Below are positions 8,558 to 17,321 of a stretch of 64,000 bases of DNA, piece after piece. Location of the stretch: the NCBI GenBank assembly GCA_018139225.1, contig JAGSNX010000001.1, positions 1-64,000 of the forward strand, written 5' to 3'. Under the pieces are notes generated by a model. That model saw nothing but the letters and a program-made list of their open reading frames with translations, ran no database searches and had not been told where the DNA came from. The position numbers and the translations under genes are program-made. Source of the DNA: Microvirga sp. SRT01 (lineage in GTDB: Bacteria > Pseudomonadota > Alphaproteobacteria > Sphingomonadales > Sphingomonadaceae). Every line of letters starts with the position of its first letter. The first letter of the stretch is position 1.

Positions 8558-10909
8558 ATGGACGACCTGCTGCAAGAATTCATCGCCGAGACGCGCGAGA
8601 CGCTGGAAGCGCTCTCGGGCGAGATCGTGCTGTGGGAAGCGCAGCCGGCGGATCGCGCGCGACTGGATGCGATCTTTCGCTTCGTCCACACCGTGAAGGG
8701 CAGTTGCGGCTTCCTCGACCTGCCGCGCCTCGGCCGGCTCGCCCACTCGGCGGAGGATGTGCTGGCCGCCGTTCGTGACGGCAAGCGCACGCCCGACACC
8801 GCGCTCGTCAACGCCGTCCTCGCGATCGTCGACCGGATCGGCGAGCTGACGGAGGCGATCGCGGCGGGCGTTCCGCTCGACGACACCACCGAAGACCTGC
8901 TGATCGCCGCGCTGGCGGAGGACGCCGCGCCCCGCAAGCCTGCCACGCCCCCCGCGCCTCAGGGGCAAACGATCGCCGGCACGCCGCAGTCCCGGATCGC
9001 GAATCGCAGCGTGCGGCTGGGCGTCGAGCTGCTCGACCGGATGATGGCGGGCATGTCCGAAATGGTGCTGGCCCGCAACGAATTGGCCCGCCGCCTGCGC
9101 GACGCCGCGCCCGATCCCCGTGTCGAAGGAGCGCTGGAACGACTGTCGCTGACCGTCGCGGAGATGCGCGACACGATCACCCGGACGCGCATGCAACGGA
9201 TCGAGGCGCTGTTCTCCGCCATCCCGCGCATGGTCCGCGATACCGCCGCGCCACTGGGTAAGCAGGTGACGCTCGCGATCGAGGGCTCGGACGTCGAACT
9301 CGATCGCGAGATGATCGAGTTGCTGCGCGATCCGCTCGTCCACATCATCCGCAACTCTGTCGATCACGGCATCGAACTGCCGTCGGAACGTCGACTAGCG
9401 GGGAAGAAGGAGAATGGGCGGCTCGTCGTCTCCGCGCGCCAGTCGGGCAACCGCATCCTGATCGAAATCGCCGACGACGGCCGCGGCATCGACGTGGCCC
9501 GCGTCGTCGCCAAGGCGGTGAAGAGCGGCCTGTACACCGAGAACGACGTCGCGCGCATGGACGAGGTTCAGCGGCTGGAGTTGATCTACTGTCCCGGCCT
9601 GTCGAGCCGCGACACCGTCACCGCGACATCGGGTCGCGGCGTCGGCATGGATGTGGTCCGCGCCAATATCGAACAGATCGGCGGGCGGATCGCGCTGCGC
9701 AACACCCCCGGTCGCGGGCTGATCATCACGCTTCAGGTGCCGCTGACGCTCACGATCATCCCGACGATCGTCGTCGCGGTCGGGGCGCAGCGGTTCGCGC
9801 TGCCGCGACAGTCGGTGGAGGAGATCGTGTCGCTGAACGGGGGTGCGGTCCGCATCGATCCGCTCGGCGACGCGCGCGTCGCGACCGTCCGCGGCCAGCG
9901 CCTGCCGCTCGTCGCGCTGGGCGATCTGCTCGACATCCCGACCGAGGACCCCCGCGTCCTCGTCATCATGGCGACCCGCGAGGGCAATTTCGCGATGGCG
10001 ATCGACGCCGTGCTCGACACCGAGGAACTGGTGGTAAAGCCGGCCGCGCCTGCGGTGATGGCCAGCGGCCTCTATGCCGGCCAGACGCTGCCCGACAGCG
10101 GCCTGCCGCTGTTGCTGCTCGACAGTGGCGGGATCGCCGCCGTCGCCGGCCTGCGGTTCGCACCGACGATGAACGACGCCGCGGACGCGGTGCACGCGGT
10201 CGAGGAAGCGGGTATCACCGCCCTGCTGTTCGACGATCTCGACGGCGCCCGCCGGGCGATCGCGCTCGGCGTGGTCGATCGCGTCGAAACCGCGCCCTTC
10301 GCGCTGATCCGCACCACCGGTGGCCGTCGCCATCTGACGGTCGAGGGCGGTGTCATCCCGCTGATCGCGGTCGCGGAGCCGACCGGAGGGGAGGGGGTCG
10401 CGGTGCTGCGGTTGACCGATGGGTTCGCCGAAATCGGCTATGCCATTGCCGAACCGCACGAAATCGTCACGCTGCCCGCTGCGATCGCACCAGCGCGCGA
10501 TCGGCCCGGCATCGTCGGCGTTGCTGTGATCGACGGCGAGCAGATCGAGTTGATCGACCCGCATGCTCTGTTCGCGGGCGAGGCCCCGGTTTCGACGGAA
10601 CGCCCGCTCTGCCTGCTGCGCTGCGACGGCAGCGGCTGGATGGACACGTTCCTGCGGCCGGTGCTGGAGGCGTCGGGCTACCGCTGCGCCTTATGGTCGG
10701 ACGGCAACCCGAATCAGCCCGGCGCGATCACGCTGACGATGGACGATTGTCCTGCGGACGTGCCGCTCGACGCAGTACTGACTCTCCGTCGTCAAGTCGC
10801 CGCGACACCGGGCAGCACGAGCATCTACCGCTATGACCGGACCGCGCTGATCGCGGCGTTGGAATCGCGCCTGACCCGTGCGGGTGGCAGCAAGAGGAAT
10901 GCGGCATGA
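8558..10909 (+). CDS. cheA: Chemotaxis histidine kinase CheA with degenerate C-terminal receiver
   Basis: This 783-residue kinase starts with an Hpt (P1) domain whose phosphoacceptor is His44 in FVHTVKGSCGF. A short linker without an obvious P2 domain follows, then the dimerisation helices. The ATPase domain has an N box near residue 262 (HIIRNSVDHGIE), a G1 box near 306 (DDGRGID) and SGRGVGMDVV. CheW-like segments then run from about 395 to 660. The last roughly 100 residues look like a receiver fold (LRPVLEASGYRC). In that region the usual acidic pair and phosphoacceptor are not recognisable, so I call it a pseudo-receiver. The start has a CGGGAG ribosome site, and the stop overlaps cheW as ATGA. 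Confidence 0.92.
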   Translation: MDDLLQEFIAETRETLEALSGEIVLWEAQPADRARLDAIFRFVHTVKGSCGFLDLPRLGRLAHSAEDVLAAVRDGKRTPDTALVNAVLAIVDRIGELTEAIAAGVPLDDTTEDLLIAALAEDAAPRKPATPPAPQGQTIAGTPQSRIANRSVRLGVELLDRMMAGMSEMVLARNELARRLRDAAPDPRVEGALERLSLTVAEMRDTITRTRMQRIEALFSAIPRMVRDTAAPLGKQVTLAIEGSDVELDREMIELLRDPLVHIIRNSVDHGIELPSERRLAGKKENGRLVVSARQSGNRILIEIADDGRGIDVARVVAKAVKSGLYTENDVARMDEVQRLELIYCPGLSSRDTVTATSGRGVGMDVVRANIEQIGGRIALRNTPGRGLIITLQVPLTLTIIPTIVVAVGAQRFALPRQSVEEIVSLNGGAVRIDPLGDARVATVRGQRLPLVALGDLLDIPTEDPRVLVIMATREGNFAMAIDAVLDTEELVVKPAAPAVMASGLYAGQTLPDSGLPLLLLDSGGIAAVAGLRFAPTMNDAADAVHAVEEAGITALLFDDLDGARRAIALGVVDRVETAPFALIRTTGGRRHLTVEGGVIPLIAVAEPTGGEGVAVLRLTDGFAEIGYAIAEPHEIVTLPAAIAPARDRPGIVGVAVIDGEQIELIDPHALFAGEAPVSTERPLCLLRCDGSGWMDTFLRPVLEASGYRCALWSDGNPNQPGAITLTMDDCPADVPLDAVLTLRRQVAATPGSTSIYRYDRTALIAALESRLTRAGGSKRNAA

Positions 10910-11328
10910 GCGAGTTGTTCCTGATCGCGCACGTCGCCGGTCGCGCCATCGCGATCGACGCCGACCAGGTCGCCTCCGTCGTCGACATCGGCCAGGTGGT
11001 GTCGGTGCCCCGCGCGTCCGGCGTCGTGCGCGGCCTCGCCGCCCTGCGCAGCCGGGTCGTCACCGTCATCGATACCCAGGCCGCGCTCGGCCACGGAGCG
11101 GCGGGTACGCCCGGTCGTGCCGTGATCGCCTGCTTCGACGGGCATTTCTACGCGTTCCTCGTCGATGCGCTGGAGGATGTCGCGCCGTTCGAGCGTACGC
11201 ACCTGTCGTCGGGCATGGCGCTCGATCACGGCTGGGGCAGCTGTGCGGCCGGGGTGATCGAGCGCGACGGCGAGCCGCTGCTGATCGTCGACCTCGTCCG
11301 CCTCGTGCCGATGCCGATCGCTGCCTGA
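10906..11328 (+). CDS. cheW: Chemotaxis coupling protein CheW
   Basis: This 140-residue protein is a single CheW (SH3-like) domain that couples chemoreceptors to CheA in the cytoplasmic array. Typical segments are FLIAHVAGRAIAIDADQVAS at the N-terminus, a glycine-rich turn after RGLAALRSRVVTVIDTQAAL, and the C-terminal EPLLIVDLVRLV. Its start overlaps the cheA stop by four bases. It is followed by a 91-bp gap before the cheY-type gene, the largest gap in the cluster. Confidence 0.88.
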   Translation: MSELFLIAHVAGRAIAIDADQVASVVDIGQVVSVPRASGVVRGLAALRSRVVTVIDTQAALGHGAAGTPGRAVIACFDGHFYAFLVDALEDVAPFERTHLSSGMALDHGWGSCAAGVIERDGEPLLIVDLVRLVPMPIAA

Positions 11329-11419
11329 ACGTCCCTAACACCGTCCTCACGCGCGATTAATCCAGCGCTTACGCTTTGCTGTCATACCGTCATTCGAGTT
11401 TGCGGAAGGCCTATCTCCC

Positions 11420-11785
11420 ATGAAAACCTGTCTAGTTGTCGACGATTCGAAGGTGATCCGAAAGGTCGCCCGTCATATTCTCGAGACGCTCGATTTTCAG
11501 GTCAGCGAAGCGTGCGATGGTCGCGAGGCGCTCGACGCCTGCAACGCGTCGCCGCCCGACGTGATCCTGCTCGACTGGAACATGCCCGTGATGAGCGGCA
11601 TGGATTTCCTGCGTGCGCTGCGCGAGTCGAACGTGCCGACACGGCCCAAGGTCGTGTTCTGCACCACCGAGAACGGCATGGCGTACATCCGCGCTGCGAT
11701 CGAGGCCGGTGCCGACGAATACGTCATGAAGCCGTTCGATCGCGACACGATCGAAAGCAAGCTGCAGATCGTCGGCCTCGCCTGA
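11420..11785 (+). CDS. cheY: Single-domain response regulator, CheY type
   Basis: This is a 121-residue stand-alone receiver. The acidic pair lies in VVDDSKVIRK, the phosphoacceptor aspartate in ILLDWNMPVMSG, the conserved threonine in VVFCTTENG and the lysine in YVMKPFD. There is no output domain. Its place between cheW and cheB argues for a chemotaxis role. Single-domain regulators of this kind in sphingomonads can also serve other phosphorelays such as the general stress response, so the partner is inferred from position. Confidence 0.86.
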   Translation: MKTCLVVDDSKVIRKVARHILETLDFQVSEACDGREALDACNASPPDVILLDWNMPVMSGMDFLRALRESNVPTRPKVVFCTTENGMAYIRAAIEAGADEYVMKPFDRDTIESKLQIVGLA

Positions 11786-11804
11786 TTCCTGCGGCGCGCG
11801 CGTC

Positions 11805-12878
11805 ATGGCCTCCGTCCTCCCCCACGTCGTCGACGACACCCGGCGAGTCCTGATCGTCGACGATTCGGTCGTCGCGCGGGCGGTGATCGGCGGCTTGATC
11901 GCCTCCGGCCCGCGGTTCGCGGTGGCGGGAGCGGTGGGAACGGTCGCGGCGGCGCTTGCCTTCCTGGCCGATCAGTCGGTCGACGTCATCCTGCTCGATA
12001 TTCAGCTTCCGGGCGTCGACGGACTGACGGCGCTTCCCGACCTGCTCGCCGCCTCCGACGGCGCGAAGATCGTCGTGGTGTCGTCCTCGGCGGGGGACGG
12101 GGCGGCCGACACGATCCGGGCGCTGGCGCTCGGTGCGGCCGACACGCTGGAAAAGCCCACCACCAGCGGCATGTCCGCCCGATTCGGTGCGGCGCTGAAC
12201 GAGCGGCTGGAGCGGCTGTTCGATACGCCGGCTCCGCGTCTGCCGCTCCCGTGGCCGACCCCGTCACCGGCGATACCCGCCGCGCGGCCCGGCGTCGGCG
12301 ACGACTTCGACCTCGTCGCGATCGGTGCCTCCACCGGCGGTATCCATGCGCTCGGCCAGTTGCTGAAGGCGCTGCCCGCCAGCTTGCAGCTACCGATCCT
12401 CGTCACGCAGCATCTGCCGGCATCGTTCATGCCCTATTTCGCCGCGCAGCTCGCCGTGCTGGCCGACCGACCCTGCGACGTCGCGACGGAGCGGCTCCGT
12501 ATCCGGCCTGGCCGGATCGTCGTCGCGCCCGGCGACGGCCATATGCGCTGCGTCGCGCTGGGCGAGGGGCAGGCGGCGGTTCGCCTGTCGACGGAACCCG
12601 CCGTCAGCCATTGCATGCCGTCCGTCGACCCGATGCTGGCGTCGCTGGCGGACATCTACGGCCCGCGCCTGCTCGCGGTCGTGCTGAGCGGCATGGGCCG
12701 CGACGGTGCGGAGGGCGCACGCCGGGTCCGCGATGCGGGCGGGTGCGTCGTCGTGCAGGATCAAGCCACGTCGGTCGTGTGGGGCATGCCCGGCGCGGTC
12801 GCGGCGCAGGGCATCGCCCACGCCATCCTTCCCCCCGACGAGATCGGCAAGCTGATCGGTACGAGGCGTCGCGTATGA
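11805..12878 (+). CDS. cheB: Protein-glutamate methylesterase/deamidase CheB
   Basis: This is a 357-residue two-domain protein. The N-terminal receiver has the acidic pair in LIVDDSVVARAV and the phosphoacceptor in ILLDIQLPGVDG. The C-terminal methylesterase domain (from about residue 165) carries the catalytic serine in AIGASTGGIHALG, histidine in TQHLPASFMPYFA and aspartate in GMGRDGAEGARR. It removes methyl groups from chemoreceptors for adaptation, opposing CheR. It begins 19 bases after cheY, and its stop overlaps cheR as ATGA. No cheD or receptor gene is present in the window. Confidence 0.94.
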   Translation: MASVLPHVVDDTRRVLIVDDSVVARAVIGGLIASGPRFAVAGAVGTVAAALAFLADQSVDVILLDIQLPGVDGLTALPDLLAASDGAKIVVVSSSAGDGAADTIRALALGAADTLEKPTTSGMSARFGAALNERLERLFDTPAPRLPLPWPTPSPAIPAARPGVGDDFDLVAIGASTGGIHALGQLLKALPASLQLPILVTQHLPASFMPYFAAQLAVLADRPCDVATERLRIRPGRIVVAPGDGHMRCVALGEGQAAVRLSTEPAVSHCMPSVDPMLASLADIYGPRLLAVVLSGMGRDGAEGARRVRDAGGCVVVQDQATSVVWGMPGAVAAQGIAHAILPPDEIGKLIGTRRRV

Positions 12879-13750
12879 TCGAATCCCACCTCGCTATCGC
12901 CAATCCGGCGGTACACCCCGGCGCCAGCGGGGCCGGCGCCAGTGCCGGCACGCTGACCGTGCTCGCCCGCCTGCTGGAGGCCCGCACCGGCCAGCAGATT
13001 GCCAGTTCGCGCGCCTGGCGCCTCGACGTGGCGCTCAAGCCGCTGTTGCGCGACCGCGAGATCGATACGCTCGATCAGCTCGTCGACACGTTGCTCGACG
13101 GCAGCGATCACGGGCTCGGCGACCGCATCATCGATGCGCTCGTCAACGGAGAAAGCTCGTTCTTCCGCGATCAGCCGGTGTTCGACACCATCGCACAGGC
13201 CTTGACCGCCATCGCCCCGGATCACCGCGGCCGTGTCTGGAGCGCAGGATGCGCGACCGGGCAGGAGCCGCTATCGCTGGCGATGATGTTCGCCGAGGCT
13301 GCGGGTGAAGGATCGCCGCCCGAACTCGTTGCGACTGACGTGTCGGAGGCGGCGCTCGCCCGCGCCCGGAGCGGTCGCTACAATCAGTTCGAGATCCAGC
13401 GCGGCCTGCCGGTGCGCCGCATGATGCGCTGGTTCGACAGCGACGGAACGGACTGGACCGCCAAGCCCGAGCTGACCCGGCTGATCCAGTATCGCCAGTC
13501 CAACCTCGTGACCGATCCCGCTCCCGGCGGCCGGTTCGACATCATCCTGTGCCGCAATGTCCTGTTCTACCTCGCGGCCGGTGCGAAGGCGAAGGTGTTC
13601 GCCAGCCTCGCGGCGGCACTGCGGCCGGGTGGGCTGCTGGTCCTCGGCGCGGGCGAGACGGTGATCGGCCAGACCGACCTGTTCATGCCCAGCACGCGCT
13701 ATCGCGGTTTCTACGAACACACGGATACGAAGCGCCGCATCAAGGGCTGA
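12875..13750 (+). CDS. cheR: Chemoreceptor glutamate methyltransferase CheR
   Basis: This 291-residue SAM-dependent methyltransferase modifies receptor glutamates. An N-terminal helical domain (residues about 20-90) contains NGESSFFRD, the family's receptor-binding signature. The SAM pocket follows in VWSAGCATGQEPLSLAMM, and the later FDIILCRNVLFYL motif is conserved. The ATG at 12875 overlaps the cheB stop. An open frame extends upstream to 12251 but lies within cheB and is not used. It is the last gene of the chemotaxis cluster. Confidence 0.94.
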   Translation: MIESHLAIANPAVHPGASGAGASAGTLTVLARLLEARTGQQIASSRAWRLDVALKPLLRDREIDTLDQLVDTLLDGSDHGLGDRIIDALVNGESSFFRDQPVFDTIAQALTAIAPDHRGRVWSAGCATGQEPLSLAMMFAEAAGEGSPPELVATDVSEAALARARSGRYNQFEIQRGLPVRRMMRWFDSDGTDWTAKPELTRLIQYRQSNLVTDPAPGGRFDIILCRNVLFYLAAGAKAKVFASLAAALRPGGLLVLGAGETVIGQTDLFMPSTRYRGFYEHTDTKRRIKG

Positions 13751-13819
13751 TCCGTCCGGAGGCTTGCCCGCGATCCCGCTTTGCGCCAACGCTGCTCCCC
13801 GATCCGCGGAGCGCAGCCT

Positions 13820-14509
13820 TTGAACATCATCGACACGCCGTCGCCCAATTTCGACGACCGCACGGCGCCGATCTCGATGCTGGTGCTGCACTATACGGGC
13901 ATGCAGACCGCCGAGGCCGCGATCGACCGGCTGCGCGACCCGGCCGCCAAGGTATCCTGCCACTATCTCGTCGCCGAGGACGGGACGATCCTGCGCATGG
14001 TCGGCGAGGAGTGCCGCGCCTGGCATGCCGGCCGCTCGCACTGGCGCGAGATCGATGATTGCAACGACGCCAGCATCGGCATCGAGATCGTCAATCCCGG
14101 CCACGACTGGGGCTATCGGCCTTTCCCGAACGAGCAGATAGATGCGTTGATCCCGCTCGTCGCGGACATCGTCAAACGGCACAAGATCACGCGCGGCAAC
14201 GTCGTCGGGCATTCCGACATTGCACCCGCCCGAAAACGCGATCCGGGCGAGCTGTTCCCGTGGCACAGCCTCGCGCGGCTACGCCTGGCGCTACCGCGCC
14301 CGACGAAGAACCTGCTCGACCCGCAATGGACGGAGGCCGGCTTCTGCCTCGCGCTCGAACGCTTCGGCTACGACGTGTCGGACCGGATGGCGGCGATCAT
14401 GGCCTTCCAGCGCCGTTTCCGCCCGGAACTGGTCGATGGCGAGATCGACGCGGAATGCCGCATGATCCTGCTCGCATTGCTGCTTCCCAAACCGCAGGGC
14501 GACGAGTAG
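13820..14509 (+). CDS. N-acetylmuramoyl-L-alanine amidase, Amidase_2 with peptidoglycan-binding domain
   Basis: This 229-residue enzyme cleaves the bond between N-acetylmuramic acid and the stem peptide. The Amidase_2 domain has zinc-ligand regions in VLHYTGMQTA, the CHYLVAEDG segment, and VGHSDIAPARKRDPGELF. A PG_binding_1 type helical domain follows from about residue 165. It resembles AmpD/AmiD amidases. I see no signal peptide, so the site of action (cytoplasmic recycling or periplasm) is open. The start is taken as TTG at 13820 because of a GGAG motif eight bases upstream; an upstream TTG at 13781 is less likely. Confidence 0.88.
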   Translation: MNIIDTPSPNFDDRTAPISMLVLHYTGMQTAEAAIDRLRDPAAKVSCHYLVAEDGTILRMVGEECRAWHAGRSHWREIDDCNDASIGIEIVNPGHDWGYRPFPNEQIDALIPLVADIVKRHKITRGNVVGHSDIAPARKRDPGELFPWHSLARLRLALPRPTKNLLDPQWTEAGFCLALERFGYDVSDRMAAIMAFQRRFRPELVDGEIDAECRMILLALLLPKPQGDE

Positions 14510-14520
14510 GGCCGCGCCAG

Positions 14521-14910
14521 CGCCAGAGGGTCGGGCGGCCGCGGCTTCTCCTTTATGGGGGAAGGCGAGGAAAGTCCGGGCTCCATGGAACGACGGTGCC
14601 GGGTAACGCCCGGCGGGGGCGACCCCAGGGACAGTGCCACAGAGAGCAGACCGCCTAATCCTTTCGGGGACGAAGCCTTCGGGCGGGCAAGGGTGAAAGG
14701 GTGCGGCAAGAGCGCACCGCGCGACCGGTAACGGAAGCGGCATGGTAAACCCCACCGGGAGCAAGATCGAATAGGGACGGCATATGGGCCTCGTTCCGGC
14801 TCGTCGTCCGGGTTGATTGCTGGAGGCGGCGCGCAAGCGTCGTCGTAGAGGAATGGTCGCCTATCCCGCTCGCGCGGGTGGACAGAACCCGGCTTACAGA
14901 CCCTCTGGCG
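14521..14910 (+). ncRNA. rnpB: RNase P RNA, bacterial type A
   Basis: The catalytic RNA that matures tRNA 5' ends. The P4-forming signature GAGGAAAGTCCGGGCTCC lies at 14567-14584, with ACAGAGAGCAGACCGCC near 14640. The ends pair perfectly: CGCCAGAGGG at 14521-14530 with CCCTCTGGCG at 14901-14910, defining helix P1. About 390 nucleotides is normal for the type A molecule in alphaproteobacteria. Exact mature ends may differ by a few bases. Confidence 0.96.
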
Positions 14911-14961
14911 CGATCCCTCCGCACGCGGCATGACCCCGTTCGACGGTTTGGGGGAAGCGCG

Positions 14962-16932
14962 ATGCGGACGGGTTTGACGATGGTGGCCGGTGCGATGCTG
15001 GCCACGGCGGCGGTCGCGCAACAGCCGCCCGCGACCACAGTGCAGCAGGATTTCGTCGCCGCTATCGCACTGGACGAAGCCGCAAATTACACTGGTGCCC
15101 TCGCGGCGTGGACCGCGCTGGAGGCGAAGACCAAGCCCGGATCGCGCAGCCGTGCCATCGTCATGGCCCGCAAGGCCGATTCGCTCTACCGCCTGTTTCG
15201 CTACGACGAGGCGGCCGCGGCGGCCAAGGCCAGCCTCGCCGGCCTGCCGGTTGACGACGCGACATTGCGCGACGATCTGCGCCGGACGTGGTTCATCGTC
15301 GGCACGATCGCCGCGAGCACGCTCGATTATGCCGGCGCGGTACCGGCCTTCGCGAAGGCGGAAACTTTCGCGGACACGCCCGGCGGCAAGCTCGGGCCTC
15401 TGCTCGCGCTGGTGGACGCTCAGACGTTTGTCGATCCCGCCGCCGCGACCGCATCGCTGGCGCGCGCGGAGACGGTGCTGGCATCCGCTAACTTCGACGC
15501 GGATACCCGCGGGTTCGTCGGGCGGCGGCGAACGGTGCTGCTGTTGAACACCGGCGATCTCGCAGGCGCGAAGACCAGCGCTATGGCGACCGTCAAGGCG
15601 CTGGGCGGGCTGACCGAAAAGACGAGCGGTCTGGATGCGCAAGCCCGGTCCGATGCGGCGCTGACCCTGATCCTCAACGGCCAGCCCGACAGTGCGCGCG
15701 AATATATGGCGATGACCGGTGCAGGTCGCCTCGCCAAGGGGCGGTTCGATCCCGGAGCGCAGATGCAGTCGCCGGATTGCGGCGGAGAGGCCGGCCTGAA
15801 GCCGTCGGACGTTGCGGTCGTCGAATTCAACATCGCGCCGGAGGGGCGCGTCACCGGCGTGGCGCCGATCTATGCGGCTGGCGGTGGCCGCGTCGCGCTG
15901 GAATTCGCGCGCGCCGTTCAGGGTTGGTCGTGGTCCCCCGCCGAGATGGCTGAAATCCCCGCCTTCTTCCGCTCGAACGTCCGGGTCGAGATGCGCTGCT
16001 CGACCACGTTCGAGCGCCCCTCGATCGGCGACGGGCTCGATGCCGGTCTCGAACAATGGCTGACCGAAAAGCGCGTTGCAGTTCCGGCGACACCGGGCGG
16101 CGGCGATGCACAGGCGCTTCCGGCACAACGGGCTGCGCTCACGACGGCGGAATCCGGCGGACCGACGTCGCTCGCCACGCTGGCCGCGCTGTACCGCCTC
16201 GCCAACAACCGGGCGGTCGGCCGGGAGGAGCGTGCCAAGCTGTATGCGCGCGCCTTCACGATCGCCGTCACCAATGACGCACCCGTCGAACCGCGACTGG
16301 CACTCGACCTGCCCGCCCGCACCGAGGCGCTGGTCGATCGCTGGAAGCCCGAGGCGTATCGCCGCGCTGTTCAGCCTATGCTGTCCGAAGCGCCGTACGC
16401 CGCCGATCCCCAGGCGCGTGCCGCGATCCGGCTGACGCTCGCCGACGACGCTCGCCCGGGCCGCGCGACCGACGCGCAGACGCTGGTGCTGCTCCGTCAG
16501 GTCGCCGACGATGCCGCGCTGAAACCGAACGATCCGCTCCGGGTCGGTGCACTCGTCCGCATCGCCTCGATCGAGGAGCGCAACGGGCGGGCGGATGTCG
16601 CCCGCGCATCCTTCGCGTCGTCGGGTCTGACGGCCGACCAGTGCGCCATCCTCGACGCGCCGCCGAAGATGCTGCGCTCCGCCGGCGCGGAAGCCTTTCC
16701 GATGGAGGCCTTACGCTGGGGGTTCGAAGGTTGGACGCTGGTCCAGTTCGACATCGCAGCGGACGGCTCGACGAAAGCGACCCGCACGCTGCTCAGCTAT
16801 CCGCCCTTCATCTTCTCCAAGGCGGGCAGCGACCTGATCGTCGGTGCGAAGTTCGCGAAGACCTATCGCCCCGACGGCGGTCTGGGATGTGGCGGCAGTA
16901 CGAGGCGGATCGTGTTCGGCCTGCCCAAATGA
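14962..16932 (+). CDS. Exported protein with helical repeats and TonB-C-like modules
   Basis: This is a 656-residue protein with a signal peptide (MRTGLTMVAGAMLATAAVAQ). The middle is a helical TPR-like solenoid rich in Ala and Leu. Two segments near residues 285-345 and 590-655 have the strand-turn pattern of the TonB C-terminal domain (VVEFNIAPEGRV and LVQFDIAADGSTKAT). This resembles sphingomonad proteins annotated as energy transducer TonB family, though it lacks the usual N-terminal membrane anchor and proline-rich spacer. Function is unknown; periplasmic protein-protein interaction is the safest inference. The ATG at 14962 is chosen because earlier in-frame codons lie inside rnpB. It has a GGGGAAGCG ribosome site. 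Confidence 0.65.
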   Translation: MRTGLTMVAGAMLATAAVAQQPPATTVQQDFVAAIALDEAANYTGALAAWTALEAKTKPGSRSRAIVMARKADSLYRLFRYDEAAAAAKASLAGLPVDDATLRDDLRRTWFIVGTIAASTLDYAGAVPAFAKAETFADTPGGKLGPLLALVDAQTFVDPAAATASLARAETVLASANFDADTRGFVGRRRTVLLLNTGDLAGAKTSAMATVKALGGLTEKTSGLDAQARSDAALTLILNGQPDSAREYMAMTGAGRLAKGRFDPGAQMQSPDCGGEAGLKPSDVAVVEFNIAPEGRVTGVAPIYAAGGGRVALEFARAVQGWSWSPAEMAEIPAFFRSNVRVEMRCSTTFERPSIGDGLDAGLEQWLTEKRVAVPATPGGGDAQALPAQRAALTTAESGGPTSLATLAALYRLANNRAVGREERAKLYARAFTIAVTNDAPVEPRLALDLPARTEALVDRWKPEAYRRAVQPMLSEAPYAADPQARAAIRLTLADDARPGRATDAQTLVLLRQVADDAALKPNDPLRVGALVRIASIEERNGRADVARASFASSGLTADQCAILDAPPKMLRSAGAEAFPMEALRWGFEGWTLVQFDIAADGSTKATRTLLSYPPFIFSKAGSDLIVGAKFAKTYRPDGGLGCGGSTRRIVFGLPK

Positions 16933-17081
16933 CGCGGGCGGCGTAGCGCCCGGACCGCGGCGCGACCGAGCCTACACCAGTGCCAATCGACATTCAGTGA
17001 CTGGAGTGCATGTCGCCGTCACGCATCGTCGCCCTGAAATTGTTCGGTGACTATCCCTTATAGACATGTACCGATCATGTG

Positions 17082-17129
17082 TCCCTGCGAAGGCGGGGAC
17101 CCAGTACCGGGCTCCCGCCTTCGCGGGAG
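17082..17129. repeat. REP-like inverted repeat (GCGAAGGCGGGGA type)
   Basis: The left arm TCCCTGCGAAGGCGGGGA (17082-17099) pairs imperfectly with the right arm TCCCGCCTTCGCGGGA (17113-17128) around a 13-base loop. Elements of this form are common in intergenic DNA of Caulobacter and Sphingomonas relatives. It lies between two convergent genes and may help end transcription. Confidence 0.75.
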
Positions 17130-17185
17130 AACGTGGGATGCCGCGCCGGCGCCTGTCCCTGTCCCTGTCCTAAGGATAAGTACTG

Positions 17186-17273
17186 ACGTGTTCCGGGGTC
17201 CACCCCGCGCCGAAACTCGGAGTTGCATTCACTATTCGCGTCGTAAGCCGCCCGGTGGAACCCCGGAACACGT
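17186..17273. repeat. Long inverted repeat, possible small palindromic element
   Basis: The left arm ACGTGTTCCGGGGTCCACC (17186-17204) is complementary to the right arm at 17254-17273, except for one extra A in the right arm, with about 49 bases between them. This resembles dispersed intergenic palindromes of sphingomonad genomes. Copy number elsewhere cannot be seen. Confidence 0.7.
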
Positions 17274-17321
17274 CCGGGGTGGCAACGATGTGCTGAATGT
17301 CGATCGGTCCTGCGTGCTGGC

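Larger units (their letters stand above)
16933..17321. other. Intergenic region with two large hairpin repeats
   Basis: This 389-bp gap between convergent genes has no supported coding sequence. Directly after the upstream stop is a 6-bp stem CGGGCG/CGCCCG at 16935-16952 that could be a weak terminator. Two long inverted repeats follow and are listed separately. Between them the hexamer GTCCCT is repeated three times near 17154-17170. Confidence 0.6.
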
